NCBI RefSeq assembly: GCF_006539865.1
Contig: NZ_BJNV01000005.1
Span: forward strand, 39,322 to 103,321
Length of the DNA: 64,000 nt
Origin: Zoogloea ramigera
Lineage (GTDB): Bacteria; Pseudomonadota; Gammaproteobacteria; Burkholderiales; Rhodocyclaceae
Direction: 5' to 3'
The notes under the pieces are model-generated. The model was not told the DNA's origin. It made no database searches and saw only the letters and a list, made by a program, of their open reading frames with translations. The translations under genes and the position numbers were made by a program. Positions 1 to 12,058 of the stretch are shown in pieces. The first letter of the stretch is position 1. Each line of letters begins with the position of its first letter.

Positions 1-174
1 GTCGGCCTCCAGTGCATCGACAACGAACTGGAACGACGCGGAGACGTCCATCCAGCCGTGCAGCATGAAGAGCTTCGGCGCCCCCTCCCTGCCCCACTCG
101 CGAAGGTGATAGCGCAGGCCCCGGACGCCCAGGTAGCGGCTCCGGAAGGGTTTTTGGGGAATGCTCATTTTCAT
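1..174 (-). CDS. Alpha/beta hydrolase, N-terminal part (cut by window edge)
   Basis: The first 58 codons of a minus-strand gene are present, with its ATG at 174 and the rest lying left of the window. The peptide has the N-terminal beta-strand region of an alpha/beta hydrolase, and LFMLHGWMD around residues 35-43 is the usual HG oxyanion-hole segment. The nucleophile elbow is outside the window, so substrate and reaction cannot be read. A second ATG at 168 is an alternative start. It diverges from the glycine riboswitch and gcv operon and is probably unrelated to it. Confidence 0.75.
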   Translation of the reverse strand, partial: MKMSIPQKPFRSRYLGVRGLRYHLREWGREGAPKLFMLHGWMDVSASFQFVVDALEAD

Positions 175-227
175 GAGTGTATCAGACCCTTGCCGCCGCC
201 CGCCGGCCGGTGGTAAGGTGCGCGCGT

Positions 228-449
228 CGTGTGGGAGAGCGCTCGCCAGCATCATTCAAGTCAGCGAGCCGCCGAAGGCGCAACCCCCGGAACCGCTCAG
301 GCAAACGGACCGCCGACGAATCAAGAATCTGGAGAGTGATGTCACCTCTGGCGCCCAGGGCGCGGCGGTCGACATCCACCGAAGGGGCACGCAGCACGCT
401 ACGCCATTTATCGTGGTCGGCTGCAATCTCTCAGGTACAAAGGACAGAT
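228..449 (+). ncRNA. Tandem glycine riboswitch (two aptamers)
   Basis: Two consecutive glycine aptamers are visible in the gcvT leader. Aptamer 1 (about 228-312) has the GGGAGAG 5' box, the GCCGCCGAAGGCGCAA core and CTCAGGCAAACGGAC at its 3' end. Aptamer 2 (about 326-449) has GGAGAG, CCACCGAAGGGGCA and TCTCTCAGGTACAAAGGACAG. The closing helix of aptamer 2 can form between 327-331 (ATCTG) and 445-449 (CAGAT). Its 3' strand runs directly into the 5' arm of the terminator at 448, so ligand binding and termination can compete. This arrangement fits the known ON-type switches that allow gcv expression when glycine is abundant. The direction of control is inference from the family and the layout. 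Confidence 0.93.
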
Positions 450-493
450 GGGGCCGCCGCGACCAAAGGTCGCGGCGGCCCCATTGTTTTTCT
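448..493 (+). terminator. Intrinsic terminator, riboswitch expression platform
   Basis: A perfect 17-bp stem (448-464 with 468-484) closes on an AAA loop and is followed by TTGTTTTTCT. It lies between the second glycine aptamer and the gcvT start, and its first two bases overlap the aptamer's closing helix. It is therefore the probable switching element for the gcv operon. Confidence 0.92.
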
Positions 494-523
494 ACACTGA
501 GAAAATTGCGACCGGAGACACCG

Positions 524-1606
524 ATGCCCCAACACACACCCCTTCACGCCGCCCACGTCGCGGCAGGCGCCCGCATGGTCGACTTTGCCGGCTGGGACAT
601 GCCTGTCAATTACGGCTCCCAGATCGAGGAGCACCACGCCGTACGCCGTGACGCCGGCATGTTCGACGTCTCCCACATGCTGGCCCTCGACCTCGCTGGC
701 GCCGGCAGCAAGAGCTTCCTGCGCGGCCTCATCGCCAACGACGTGGCCAAGCTGGTCGAACCGGGCAAGGCGCTGTACTCCTGCATGTTGACCCCTGAAG
801 GCGGCGTGATCGACGACCTGATCGTCTACTACCTCTCCGACACCACCTGGCGCATCGTCGTCAATGCTGGCACCGCCGACAAGGACGTCGCCTGGATGCA
901 GGCCCGCCTGGCCGAAGGCGGTTTCGACGCGGCCCTCACCGTGCGCCGCGACCTGGCGATGATCGCCGTCCAGGGCCCCAACGCCCGCGCCAAAACCTGG
1001 TCCGCCCTGCCCGGCAGCGAGGCCGCCTCCGCCGGGCTCAAGCCCTTCCAGGCCGCCGCCTGGGGCGATTTCTTCATCGCCCGCACCGGCTACACCGGCG
1101 AAGACGGCTTCGAGCTCACCCTGCCCGCCGACCAGGCCGCCGCCACCTGGAGCGCCCTCGTTGCCGCCGGCGTCAAGCCCTGCGGCCTCGGCGCCCGCGA
1201 CACCCTGCGCCTCGAGGCCGGCATGGCCCTCTACGGCAACGACATGGACGAGAGCATCTCCCCCCTCGACGCCGGCCTCGCCTGGACGGTGGATTTCTCC
1301 GACGCCTCCCGCGACTTCGTCGGCAAGGCCGCCCTCCTCGCCAAACCCGCCAGCCGCCAGGTGCTCGGCCTGGTGCTCGAAGACAAAGGCGTGCTGCGCG
1401 CCCACCAGGCGGTCTTCACCGCCCAGGGCGAAGGCGAAACCACCAGCGGCACCTTCTCGCCGACCCTCGAAAAGGCCATCGCCATGGCCCGCCTGCCCCT
1501 TGGCGTCGCCGTCGGCGAGCAGGTCGAGGTCGACATCCGCGGCAAGCGCCTCAAGGCGCGGGTCGTCAAGGCATCCTTCGTCCGCAAGGGCCAGGCCCTG
1601 ATCTGA
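524..1606 (+). CDS. gcvT: Aminomethyltransferase (glycine cleavage T protein)
   Basis: The 360-residue product is the T protein of the glycine cleavage system. It transfers the aminomethyl carbon from lipoylated GcvH to tetrahydrofolate, making 5,10-methylene-THF and ammonia. Residues 1-50 carry the typical opening ([20 protein letters not shown] and [16 protein letters not shown]), and [11 protein letters not shown] lies near residue 190. Length is normal for the family. The ATG at 524 is chosen because GGAG sits 6 bases upstream and homology starts there; the frame is open upstream but that part is the riboswitch. First gene of gcvT-gcvH-gcvP, with gcvH 46 bases downstream. Confidence 0.97.
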   Translation: MPQHTPLHAAHVAAGARMVDFAGWDMPVNYGSQIEEHHAVRRDAGMFDVSHMLALDLAGAGSKSFLRGLIANDVAKLVEPGKALYSCMLTPEGGVIDDLIVYYLSDTTWRIVVNAGTADKDVAWMQARLAEGGFDAALTVRRDLAMIAVQGPNARAKTWSALPGSEAASAGLKPFQAAAWGDFFIARTGYTGEDGFELTLPADQAAATWSALVAAGVKPCGLGARDTLRLEAGMALYGNDMDESISPLDAGLAWTVDFSDASRDFVGKAALLAKPASRQVLGLVLEDKGVLRAHQAVFTAQGEGETTSGTFSPTLEKAIAMARLPLGVAVGEQVEVDIRGKRLKARVVKASFVRKGQALI

Positions 1607-1652
1607 GCCGCACACCCGATTCCCTTTCACCCCAATTTATAAGGACACTCCC

Positions 1653-2030
1653 ATGAACATCCCCGGCAACCTGCGTTACACCACCTCCCACGAGTGGGTC
1701 CGCGTCGAGGCCGACGGCAGCCTGACCATCGGCGTCACCGACCACGCCCAGGAGGCCCTCGGCGACGTGGTCTTCCTCGAGCTGCCTGATGCCGGCCGTG
1801 CTGTCGCCGCCGGCGAGGCCATCGCGGTGATCGAATCGGTCAAGGCTGCCTCCGACATCTACGCCCCGGTCGCCGGCGAGATCATCGGCTCCAACCAGGA
1901 AGCCGTCGACGCCCCCGAAGCCGTCAACGCCGACGCCTACGCCACCTGGCTGTTCAAGCTGAAGCCCGCCAACGCCGCCGACGTGGATGCCCTCCTCGAC
2001 GCCGCCGGCTACGAAGCCGCCATCGGCTGA
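1653..2030 (+). CDS. gcvH: Glycine cleavage system H protein (lipoyl carrier)
   Basis: This 125-residue carrier shuttles the aminomethyl and reduced dihydrolipoyl arms between GcvP, GcvT and the L protein. The lipoyl attachment site is Lys64 in IESVKAASD, and the TSHEWVRVE segment near residue 11 is typical of GcvH. Length matches the family. AAGGA lies just upstream of the ATG. It is the second gene of the riboswitch-controlled operon. The L protein and the lipoyl-attaching enzymes are not in the window. Confidence 0.97.
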   Translation: MNIPGNLRYTTSHEWVRVEADGSLTIGVTDHAQEALGDVVFLELPDAGRAVAAGEAIAVIESVKAASDIYAPVAGEIIGSNQEAVDAPEAVNADAYATWLFKLKPANAADVDALLDAAGYEAAIG

Positions 2031-2037
2031 GCGGTCT

Positions 2038-2074
2038 CCGCCCCCGGGCCTCACCTCCTGCACCGCGGGGGCGG
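2038..2074 (+). other. Intergenic hairpin between gcvH and gcvP
   Basis: A 9-bp stem (2038-2046 with 2066-2074, CCGCCCCCG / CGGGGGCGG) lies in the 134-base gap between gcvH and gcvP. There is no T tract, so it is not a classic terminator. It could protect the gcvTH mRNA or lower gcvP expression relative to gcvH. The role is inference. Confidence 0.35.
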
Positions 2075-2164
2075 GCCCGAACACCCCGATTTCACCTCAG
2101 GCCCCTGGGCGCGCCCGCCGTGCGCCCGGTGCCAACGCTGTAACCCGAGAACCGAGTTTCCTCC

Positions 2165-5056
<2,892 letters not shown>

Positions 5057-5065
5057 GTGCCAGAG

Positions 5066-5134
5066 GCTCTCCGGGGGTGCAAGGCCTCCGGAGAGCGCCG
5101 GCGCGGCCCCTGAAACCACCAGGATTCAGGGGCC
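5066..5134. terminator. Two hairpins between convergent gcvP and protease gene
   Basis: There are two inverted repeats: 5066-5074 with 5088-5096 (GCTCTCCGG / CCGGAGAGC), and 5105-5114 with 5125-5134 (GGCCCCTGAA / TTCAGGGGCC). The second includes the stop codon of the minus-strand protease. Neither has a T tract, so they may act as weak or Rho-assisted bidirectional end points or as 3' stabilisers. Confidence 0.5.
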
Positions 5135-5887
5135 GATCAGTGCCTTGAGAAAACTGACCGGGATGGCATAGGAAATCCCTGAGGGGTTGGTCAGCGCCGA
5201 CTCCTTGGTGCCTTTCACGAAGACCATGTTGAGGATGCCCAGCACCGCGCCGCTCTCCGGGTCGTAGAGCGGGCTGCCGCTGTTTCCGGGGTAGGAGACG
5301 ATGTCGAGTTGCAGCACCGTGTAACCTCCGAGGGATAAGCGGCGGACCGTCTTGCTGTCGAGTTGCTGCGCCGACGCCAGCGGCTGCCCGACCGGCGTGA
5401 GCGCCGAGACGATTCCCTTGTGGGTGACCGGCACGATGCCGATGCTGCCGCCGAGCGGAAAGCCGGTGATTGCCACATCCTGCCCTTCTCGCACAGCGCT
5501 CGAATCGCCCAGCGACAGCGCCGGCAGTGGCGGGCCGTCGAACCTCAGCAGGGCCAGATCGTGGTCCGGGTCGGCGGCCTCGCGTCTCACCGGACGCGCC
5601 ACGACGCGCCCGCTGCCCGGAAGGGCGATCACGAGCTTCTCGTCGCTCCCTTCGGGCACGGATGCCAGCACATGGGCATTGGTCACCACACGATTACCGT
5701 CGCCAACGACAAAGCCCGTGCCTAAAAAACGGAACCGCGGGTTGCCGACCGGGACATAAGTGCCCACCGCAACGACCGACTGCTTGACCCGGGCGATGGT
5801 GCCCGGAAAATCTGCCCAGGCCTGCAGCGGCAGCAGCCCACCCAACAGCCCGAGCGCCAAAATGCGGCGCCGTGCCGGGCGCAGCAT
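5126..5887 (-). CDS. Secreted trypsin-like serine protease (S1/HtrA fold, no PDZ)
   Basis: The 253-residue protein has an N-terminal signal peptide of about 25 residues (arginine-rich start, leucine-rich core, ending QAWA). A single trypsin-like domain follows. The triad is visible: His72 in TNAHVL, Asp110 in DHDLALL and Ser203 in YPGNSGSPLYD. There is no PDZ domain, unlike DegP/DegQ. It probably acts in the periplasm. Its ATG at 5887 overlaps the TGA of the transglycosylase gene by one base, so the two are likely cotranscribed and translationally coupled. The target is unknown. Confidence 0.85.
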   Translation of the reverse strand: MLRPARRRILALGLLGGLLPLQAWADFPGTIARVKQSVVAVGTYVPVGNPRFRFLGTGFVVGDGNRVVTNAHVLASVPEGSDEKLVIALPGSGRVVARPVRREAADPDHDLALLRFDGPPLPALSLGDSSAVREGQDVAITGFPLGGSIGIVPVTHKGIVSALTPVGQPLASAQQLDSKTVRRLSLGGYTVLQLDIVSYPGNSGSPLYDPESGAVLGILNMVFVKGTKESALTNPSGISYAIPVSFLKALIGP

Positions 5888-6807
5888 CAGGGGCTCACCG
5901 ACTTGAGCGCCTGCAACGCAGGCGATGCGGCGGCGACGCCCGCATCAAACGGATGCTCGGTGCGCGGGAAGAATTCGAGAATCCGCCGCACGTAGTTCTG
6001 GGTTTCCTTGTACGGCGGAACGCCCTTGTAGCGGTCGACGGCGCCCTCACCGGCGTTGTACCCGGCCACCGCGAGCGCCACGTTGCCCCGATAGTAGGCC
6101 AGCAACCAACGCAGATAAGCCAGGCCGCCCTTGATGTTCTCCACCGGATCGAAGCTGTTCTTCACGTTGAAACGGCTGGCCGTCTCGGGGATCAGCTGCA
6201 TCACGCCCATGGCGTTCTTGGGCGAGGTGGCGTTCACGTCGAAATTGGATTCCGTCGTGGCGATGGCCAGGGCCAGCCGCGGCTCGATGGAGAAGCGCGG
6301 CGCCAGGGTGGTGATGAGTTCGACGACCCGCTTCTTGCGTTCGGGCAGGGAGGCCAGGTATTTCTGGGTGTCCCAGTTCTCGCGGGTGGCCGCAAAGGCG
6401 TAGCGCGCCACCGCGGGTTTCAGGCAGTCGGGCACCGCGCCGGTGTATTCGCCCGCCAGGCGACGCCCCTTTTCGGCGCCGGGATGGCCCTGGAACATGG
6501 CCATTTCGAACAACGTCGCGGCGTAGGCATCGTCCCGCGCCACGCCGCGGCCGTTGGCGTACATCCAGCCGAGGTTGTACATGGCCTCGGCGTTGCCGAG
6601 GCGCACCGCATCGCAATAAAGCCCGGCAGCGTGCTCCGGGTCCCGGGGCACGCCCTCGCCGTGCTCGAAGGCCAGCGCCTGCTCGACGAGCTGACGCGGA
6701 TCGGCCGCGGGCTCACCCAGCCCCGCCCCCCAGGCCCCGCCGGCAAAGCTGCCGAGCAGGGTGAGGGACGCGACCAGGCGCAGCGCAGCGGCCCGGGCCT
6801 TGATCAA
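5887..6807 (-). CDS. Lytic transglycosylase with Sel1-like repeats
   Basis: A signal peptide is followed by Sel1/TPR-like repeats (about residues 40-110, e.g. AMYNLGWMYANGRGVARDD) and a C-terminal SLT domain. The catalytic glutamate is Glu186 in ATTESNFD, with the conserved GVMQLIPETA and AVAGYNAGEGAVDRY motifs. It should cleave peptidoglycan glycan strands in the periplasm. The TTG at 6807 is chosen because it overlaps the preceding gene's TGA, has AAGG about 10 bases upstream and gives a clean signal peptide. GTG 6816 and ATG 6903 are in frame but place the signal peptide too far in. 306 residues from TTG. Confidence 0.82.
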   Translation of the reverse strand: MIKARAAALRLVASLTLLGSFAGGAWGAGLGEPAADPRQLVEQALAFEHGEGVPRDPEHAAGLYCDAVRLGNAEAMYNLGWMYANGRGVARDDAYAATLFEMAMFQGHPGAEKGRRLAGEYTGAVPDCLKPAVARYAFAATRENWDTQKYLASLPERKKRVVELITTLAPRFSIEPRLALAIATTESNFDVNATSPKNAMGVMQLIPETASRFNVKNSFDPVENIKGGLAYLRWLLAYYRGNVALAVAGYNAGEGAVDRYKGVPPYKETQNYVRRILEFFPRTEHPFDAGVAAASPALQALKSVSP

Positions 6808-7277
6808 AGCCGCCACACCTTGGCCCCAGCCGCTTCCAGCGCCGCCGGATCGTAGAAGCTCTTCACATCCGCAAACACGCCGTTCGGCACGAGCTTCTCG
6901 CACAGCGCGCCGACGCCCATCTCGCTGTACTGCTTGTGGGCCACCGCGCCGACAATCGCCGCCGCGCGCGGGAGCTTGTCCCAGGCGGTGAGGCTGACGC
7001 CGTATTCGTGCTCCGCCTCGGCCGATTCGGCCACCGGGTCGTGCACGTGCACGGTGCAGCCGTAGCTCTTCAGCTCGTTGATCACGTCGATCACCTTGCT
7101 GTTCCGGAGGTCCGGGCAGTCTTCCTTGAAGGTGAGGCCCAGCACGATGACGTCGGCGCCCTTGATGTTGTGGCCGTTCTGGATCATCTGCTTGACGGCC
7201 TGCTCGGCGACGTACTTGCCCATGCTGTCGTTGATCCGGCGGCCGGCCAGGATGACTTGCGGGTGGTAGCCCAGCAT
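6804..7277 (-). pseudogene. C-terminal fragment of a UDP-N-acetyl-hexosamine 6-dehydrogenase (WbpA/TviB type)
   Basis: The 157 residues from 7277 to the TGA at 6804 match the C-terminal UDP-binding domain of nucleotide-sugar dehydrogenases. They begin MLGYHPQVILAGRRINDSMG and contain VLGLTFKEDCPDLRNSKV. The NAD-binding domain and the central domain with the catalytic cysteine are absent; family members are usually well over 400 residues. Homology ends abruptly at 7277, where a plus-strand GGDEF-EAL gene, also missing its start, begins. As it stands the fragment cannot be an active dehydrogenase. It is either a deletion or rearrangement scar or an assembly join. The intact gene would be expected to serve exopolysaccharide synthesis. 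Confidence 0.85.
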
Positions 7278-9089
7278 GTGTCGACCGGCCTGCTGGGCAC
7301 CTTCCTGCTCGTCACCAGCGGACGCACGCGGCGCATCGAGAGCCTCGTCTCCCAACGCACCGCCGAGCTGGCCGACGCGAGCGCGCGCCTGATCGCCAAG
7401 CAGGCGATCCTCACCCACGCGGAGCGCATCGCCCGGCTGGGCAGCTGGGAAACCCAGCCGGCCACCGGCAAGACCTACTGGTCGGCCGAGCTGTTCCACA
7501 TCCTGGGCGTCCCGCCCGACCAGGCCGCCGGCGTCGACCGGCTCCTCGCCGCCATCCACCCGGACGACCGCGAAACCCTGCGCGCCGCACTGAACACAGT
7601 CGGAAACGGCGGCGCGGCCACCAGCGTCGATGTCCGCCTGCCCGAACGCGACGGCAGCTCGCCCATCGTCCACGTCTCCATCGAGGCCACCCGCGGCGCA
7701 GATGGCGTCGAAACCCTCCGCGGCACCCTGCAGGACATCTCCGAGCGGCGGGCCGCAGAAGCCCACATCCATTACCTCGCCCACTACGACACCCTGACCG
7801 GGCTGCCCAACCGCAGCCTGTGGGCCAGCCGCGCCAGCCAGGCCCTCGCCTTCGCCCGCCGCCACCAGCTGAAGCTGGCGGTGCTGTTCCTCGACCTCGA
7901 CAACTTCAAGACCATCAACGACACCCTCGGCCACCCGGTGGGCGACCGCCTGCTGTCGTCCGCCGCCGGCCGCCTGTCGGCCTGCCTGCGCGACGAGGAC
8001 GTGCTGGCGCGCATCGGCGGCGACGAGTTCGTGATCCTGCTGCCCAAGCTCAACCGCAGCGACGACGCCGCCGTCGTGGCCCGCAAGCTCCTCGAGAGCC
8101 TCACCCAGCCCTTCGACATCGACGGCCAGGAGCTCACCGTCAGCACCAGCATCGGCATCGCGGTCTATCCGGGCAACGGCAGCGACATCGACGTCCTGCT
8201 CAAGCACGCCGACACCGCGATGTACGGCGCCAAGAACGAAGGCCGCAACGACTTCCGCTTCTTCACGCCCGACATGAACAGCCGGGTTTTTGCCCGCCTC
8301 AAGCTCGAAAACGCCCTGCGCCGCGCCATCGAGCGCAACGAGTTGATCCTCGAGTACCAGCCCCAGTGGGAAATGCCCGAGCAGCGCCTGATCGGCGTCG
8401 AGGCGCTGGTGCGCTGGGAGCACCCCGAGCGCGGGCGGGTCACCCCGCTCGAGTTCATCCCGGTGGCTGAGGAGAGCGGCCTGATCCACGCCATCGGCGA
8501 CCACGTGCTGCGCACCGCCTGCCTCCAGCAGGCCGCCTGGCACGCTGCGGGCCTGAGGCCGGTGACCATCGCGGTGAACATTTCGGCGCTGCAGTTCCGT
8601 CGGCAGGGCTTCCTCGAGCGCGTCCGTCGGATCATCGACGAGACCGGGGCCGACCCGAAGGGGCTCGACCTGGAGCTCACCGAAAGCGCGCTGATGCAGC
8701 CCGGCCCCGAGATCGAGGCCCAGCTCGCCAGCCTGCGCGAGATGGGTTTCGGGCTGGCTCTCGACGACTTCGGCACGGGCTACTCCAGCCTCGCTTACCT
8801 CAAGCGGATCCCCCTCACCCACCTCAAGATCGACCGCTCGTTCGTGCAGGACCTGCCCGGCGACGCCGAGGACGCCGCCATCGCCACCGCCACCCTGTCG
8901 ATCGCCCGCGACCTGGGCCTCGCGGTGATCGCCGAGGGCGTCGAGACCCCGGCCCAGCGGGATTTCCTGCTCACGCGCCAGTGCCGGGTGATGCAGGGCT
9001 ACCTGCTGTCGCCCCCCCTGCCGGCCACGGCCATCACCCAGCTGCTGCGCGACGACCAGGTGGGCGGGCCCGCAGCGCGGCCCCCCTAA
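7278..9089 (+). pseudogene. PAS-GGDEF-EAL protein lacking its N-terminus (5'-truncated)
   Basis: Recognisable sequence begins at 7278 with GLLGTFLLVTSGRTRRIESL, which looks like the final transmembrane helix and exit segment of a CHASE-type periplasmic sensor. It continues as a coiled linker, a PAS domain, a GGDEF domain (IGGDEFVILL) and an EAL domain (EALVRW, DDFGTGYSSL, VIAEGVET), about 604 residues. The catalytic motifs for cyclase and phosphodiesterase look intact. The N-terminal sensor and the natural start are gone. The frame stays open to an ATG at 6936, but that stretch is antisense to the dehydrogenase fragment and has no homology. Expression of a functional product is doubtful. It ends 15 bases from the convergent pilR. 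Confidence 0.82.
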
Positions 9090-9104
9090 AGCGCTGGCGC
9101 CCCG

Positions 9105-10478
9105 CTACTCCTTGATGCCGAGCCGCTCCAGCCGATAACGGAGCGAGCGGAACGTGACGCCCAGCGCGCGGGCCGCCGCCGTGCGATTGCCGCCGGTTTT
9201 TTCGAGGGCCTCCTCGATCACGTGGCGCTCGACCCGGTCGAGGTAATCCTGCAGCGGCGCCCCGCCCGGCGTCTCGGGCGCGGCGTGGCTGGCCTCGCCG
9301 ATGTCGCTCGGGTCGAGGAGCAGGTCGTCGGCACCGATGGCGTCGCCGCTGCACAGGGCCAGCGCGCGCTCCAGCACGTTCTCGAGCTCCCGCACGTTGC
9401 CCGGAAAGGCGTAGGCCTTGAGCGCCCGGAGGGCGCCCTCGCTGAGCTTCACCGCCGGCAGGCCCGAAGACTCGGCCAGTCGCGCCAGCAACACCTCGGC
9501 CAGCTGCGGGATGTCCTCGCTACGCTCGCGCAGGGCCGGCATCCGCAGCTCGATCACGTTGAGGCGGTAGAACAGGTCCTGGCGGAAGCGCGCCGCATCG
9601 ACCATCGCCTTCAGGTTCTGGTGGGTGGCGCTGAGGATGCGCACATCCACCGCCGTCTCGGCCGTGTCGCCGAGACGGCGGAACTTCTTTTCCTGGATCG
9701 CCCGCAGCAGCTTGACCTGCATCGGCAGGGGCAGATCACCCACCTCGTCGAGGAACAGCGTGCCCCCGTGGGCCGCCTGGAAAAAGCCCTCCCGATCGGC
9801 GTCGGCCCCCGTGAAGGCCCCCTTGCGGGCGCCGAAGAACTCGCTCTCCATCAGGTTCTCGGGGATCGCGCCGCAATTCACCGCCACGAAGGGCGCCGCC
9901 GCGCGGGGGCCGAGTTCGTGGATCATGCGCGCAGCGCGCTCCTTGCCGCTGCCCGATTCGCCCGAGATGAAGACCGGCGCCTGGCTGCGCGCCAGCTTCT
10001 CGATGAGGGAGCGCACCTGCACCATCGCCGGCGATTCGCCGATCAGGCTGGTGCTGTCCTTGCGCGCGCCCTCGGCGCCTTCGGCGCTCACCGAGAACAC
10101 CGACTTCACCAGCGCCCGCAGCTGCTCGATCGAGACCGGCTTGGACAGATAATCGAAGGCGCCGGCCTTGAGGGCCGTCACCGCGTTGTCCATGCTGCCA
10201 AAGGCGGTGATCACCGCCACCGGCAGGTCGCGCACGTGCTCGGCGATGTAATGCACCAGCTCGAGCCCGTCGCCATCGGGCAGGCGCATGTCGGTGAGGC
10301 ACAGGCGGTAGCGCTTCTCGCCAAGCAGGCGGCGGGCCTCGGCGAGGCTGGCCGCACCGTCGCTGGCGAGGCCCAGGCGCAACAGGGATAGTTCGAGCAG
10401 CTCACGGATGTCGTCCTCGTCGTCGACGATGAGCACATCCGGCCCGCTCGAACGGGCACGCCGTTCAGTTTGGGTCAT
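9105..10478 (-). CDS. pilR: Sigma-54-dependent response regulator PilR
   Basis: The 457-residue NtrC-family regulator has a receiver domain (phosphoacceptor Asp63 in LTDMRLPDGDG), a AAA+ domain and a C-terminal Fis-type helix-turn-helix (NRTAAARALGVTFRSLRYRL). The AAA+ domain has Walker A GESGSGKE and the sigma-54 contact motif GAFTGA. By analogy with PilR it should activate type IV pilin transcription with sigma-54. The ATG at 10478 overlaps the TGA of the kinase gene (ATGA), which fixes the start and shows coupling to pilS. The pilA target is not in the window. Confidence 0.92.
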   Translation of the reverse strand: MTQTERRARSSGPDVLIVDDEDDIRELLELSLLRLGLASDGAASLAEARRLLGEKRYRLCLTDMRLPDGDGLELVHYIAEHVRDLPVAVITAFGSMDNAVTALKAGAFDYLSKPVSIEQLRALVKSVFSVSAEGAEGARKDSTSLIGESPAMVQVRSLIEKLARSQAPVFISGESGSGKERAARMIHELGPRAAAPFVAVNCGAIPENLMESEFFGARKGAFTGADADREGFFQAAHGGTLFLDEVGDLPLPMQVKLLRAIQEKKFRRLGDTAETAVDVRILSATHQNLKAMVDAARFRQDLFYRLNVIELRMPALRERSEDIPQLAEVLLARLAESSGLPAVKLSEGALRALKAYAFPGNVRELENVLERALALCSGDAIGADDLLLDPSDIGEASHAAPETPGGAPLQDYLDRVERHVIEEALEKTGGNRTAAARALGVTFRSLRYRLERLGIKE

Positions 10479-12058
10479 GGTTTGACGCGTCCGATGAGTC
10501 GGAAATGGGCACCGGGCAGCCCGGCCGGCTCGTCGGCGCACAGCTCCAGCACGGCGCCGTTGGCCTCTGCCAGCTCCCGGGAGATGTACAAGCCGAGACC
10601 GGTGCCTTTCGAGTGGGTGGTAAAGAACGGCTCAAAGATCTGCGCCCTCAGGTTGTCGGGCACGCCCGGGCCGTCATCGAGCACATCCAGCGCTACGCGG
10701 CCGTCATCGCGCAGGGCAGCGCCGATTTGTACCGCAGCCGGCCCTTTGCTGCAATACCTGTAGGCATTGACGACCAGATTCGACAGGATCTGCCGCATGT
10801 GGGTGCGGTCGATCGCCATCTCGAGCCCGGGCAGTACGCGGTTTACCACCACCCCATGCCCGCCGTCGGCCTTGCCGACCTCGAACTCCTCGATGAAATC
10901 GCCAACAAACTCGGCCAGCGGCAGAACCTCCCGCAGCGCCTCGTCCCGCCGCCCGAGGGCCAGCACGTCGCCCACCAGGTTGTCGATGCGCTGGGCGTTG
11001 CTGCCGATGATGCGGATCAGCCGGGCCTGCATCTCGCTGCGCTTCTCCTCGCGCAGCAGCTCGGCCGCCTGCGACACCGAGGCCAGCGGGTTGCGGATCT
11101 CATGGGCGATGCTGGCGGTGAGCCGCCCCAGCGCCGCCAGCTTGACCTGCTGCACCTGGCTGTGGATGCGGTCGAGGTCTTCCAGATACACCAGCGTCTC
11201 CCGCGCCTCGCCAGCCGGCAGGAAGCGCGCCAGCAGCATCGTGCCGCTGCCCTCGGCGCGCAGGCTATGGCTGGAGTTGTCCCGCGCGCCGGAATCCCGC
11301 AGGGCCCGGGCCAGGGCCGGCGCGTAGGCCGCCAGCGGCGCACCCTCCCGCAGGCCGGTGCCCAGCAGCACCGCCGCGCGGGGGTTGAACTGGCGCACCA
11401 GGCCATTCTCGCCCACCACCAGCACGCCGTCCTGCATGTCCTGGATGATCTGGCGGTTGAGCCGCAGCTGGCTGGCCAGGTCGACACCCCGCTGGCGAGC
11501 CAGCTTCTCGTTGGCGGCCGCCCGCAGCGCCAGCAGGCGCGCCACCTCGGCGATCGCAAAGAAGCCGATGCAGGTGATGCCGACGGTGAAGAAGTCCACC
11601 GTCGGCCGCCCCCACAGGGTGCCGAAGATGTTCTCGAGCAGCACGGCCACCGTGGCGTAGGCCGCGTAGAACAGCACCATCCGCCCCTCGCCCACCAGCC
11701 CGGCGCCGGCCAGGGCGATGAGGATCAGGATCGGGATGCCGCTGCGGTAGCCGCCGCTGCTCCACATCACCAGGGTGAGCAGCGTGACGTCCACCAGCAC
11801 CTGGATCGTCACCAGGCGGCGCAGGCCGATAAGGCGGGCGCTGTCGGGGAAGCCCAGCGCCAGCACCGCCGCCACGTAGGCGAAGGACGTGGCCACGAAC
11901 AGCGTCGGCGACTCGCTCCCCAGCTGGAGCGAGCGCCCCGCCACCAGAAACAGCCCGGCCACGACCAGCCGGAACACGTTGAGATAGCGCAGGGGCTCCT
12001 TGAGGGTCAGCGCCTCGTCGAGGTCGCTGTCGGGCGCCCGAGGGGCGAGCCCCTTCAC
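10475..12058 (-). CDS. pilS: Sensor histidine kinase PilS
   Basis: The 527-residue kinase has about six hydrophobic helices in residues 20-190, a PAS-like region, a HisKA domain with His319 in SIAHEIRNPL and a HATPase domain. The HATPase motifs are LVVNAYRYC, DDGPGV and GTGLGLY. This is the PilS layout, and the next gene is pilR. The start is the GTG at 12058, which overlaps the TGA of the PP0621-like gene (GTGA). The frame is open further upstream, but that part is a shadow of the neighbouring gene. The three genes form one transcription unit. Confidence 0.92.
   Translation of the reverse strand: MKGLAPRAPDSDLDEALTLKEPLRYLNVFRLVVAGLFLVAGRSLQLGSESPTLFVATSFAYVAAVLALGFPDSARLIGLRRLVTIQVLVDVTLLTLVMWSSGGYRSGIPILILIALAGAGLVGEGRMVLFYAAYATVAVLLENIFGTLWGRPTVDFFTVGITCIGFFAIAEVARLLALRAAANEKLARQRGVDLASQLRLNRQIIQDMQDGVLVVGENGLVRQFNPRAAVLLGTGLREGAPLAAYAPALARALRDSGARDNSSHSLRAEGSGTMLLARFLPAGEARETLVYLEDLDRIHSQVQQVKLAALGRLTASIAHEIRNPLASVSQAAELLREEKRSEMQARLIRIIGSNAQRIDNLVGDVLALGRRDEALREVLPLAEFVGDFIEEFEVGKADGGHGVVVNRVLPGLEMAIDRTHMRQILSNLVVNAYRYCSKGPAAVQIGAALRDDGRVALDVLDDGPGVPDNLRAQIFEPFFTTHSKGTGLGLYISRELAEANGAVLELCADEPAGLPGAHFRLIGRVKP

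Noticed and set aside
161..523. N-terminal extension of GcvT from an ATG at 161
   Set aside because: It would translate through both glycine aptamers and the terminator. The well-placed GGAG and family homology support the ATG at 524.
6936..7277. In-frame N-terminal extension of the GGDEF-EAL gene
   Set aside because: The extra 114 codons are antisense to the dehydrogenase fragment and show no sensor-domain sequence.
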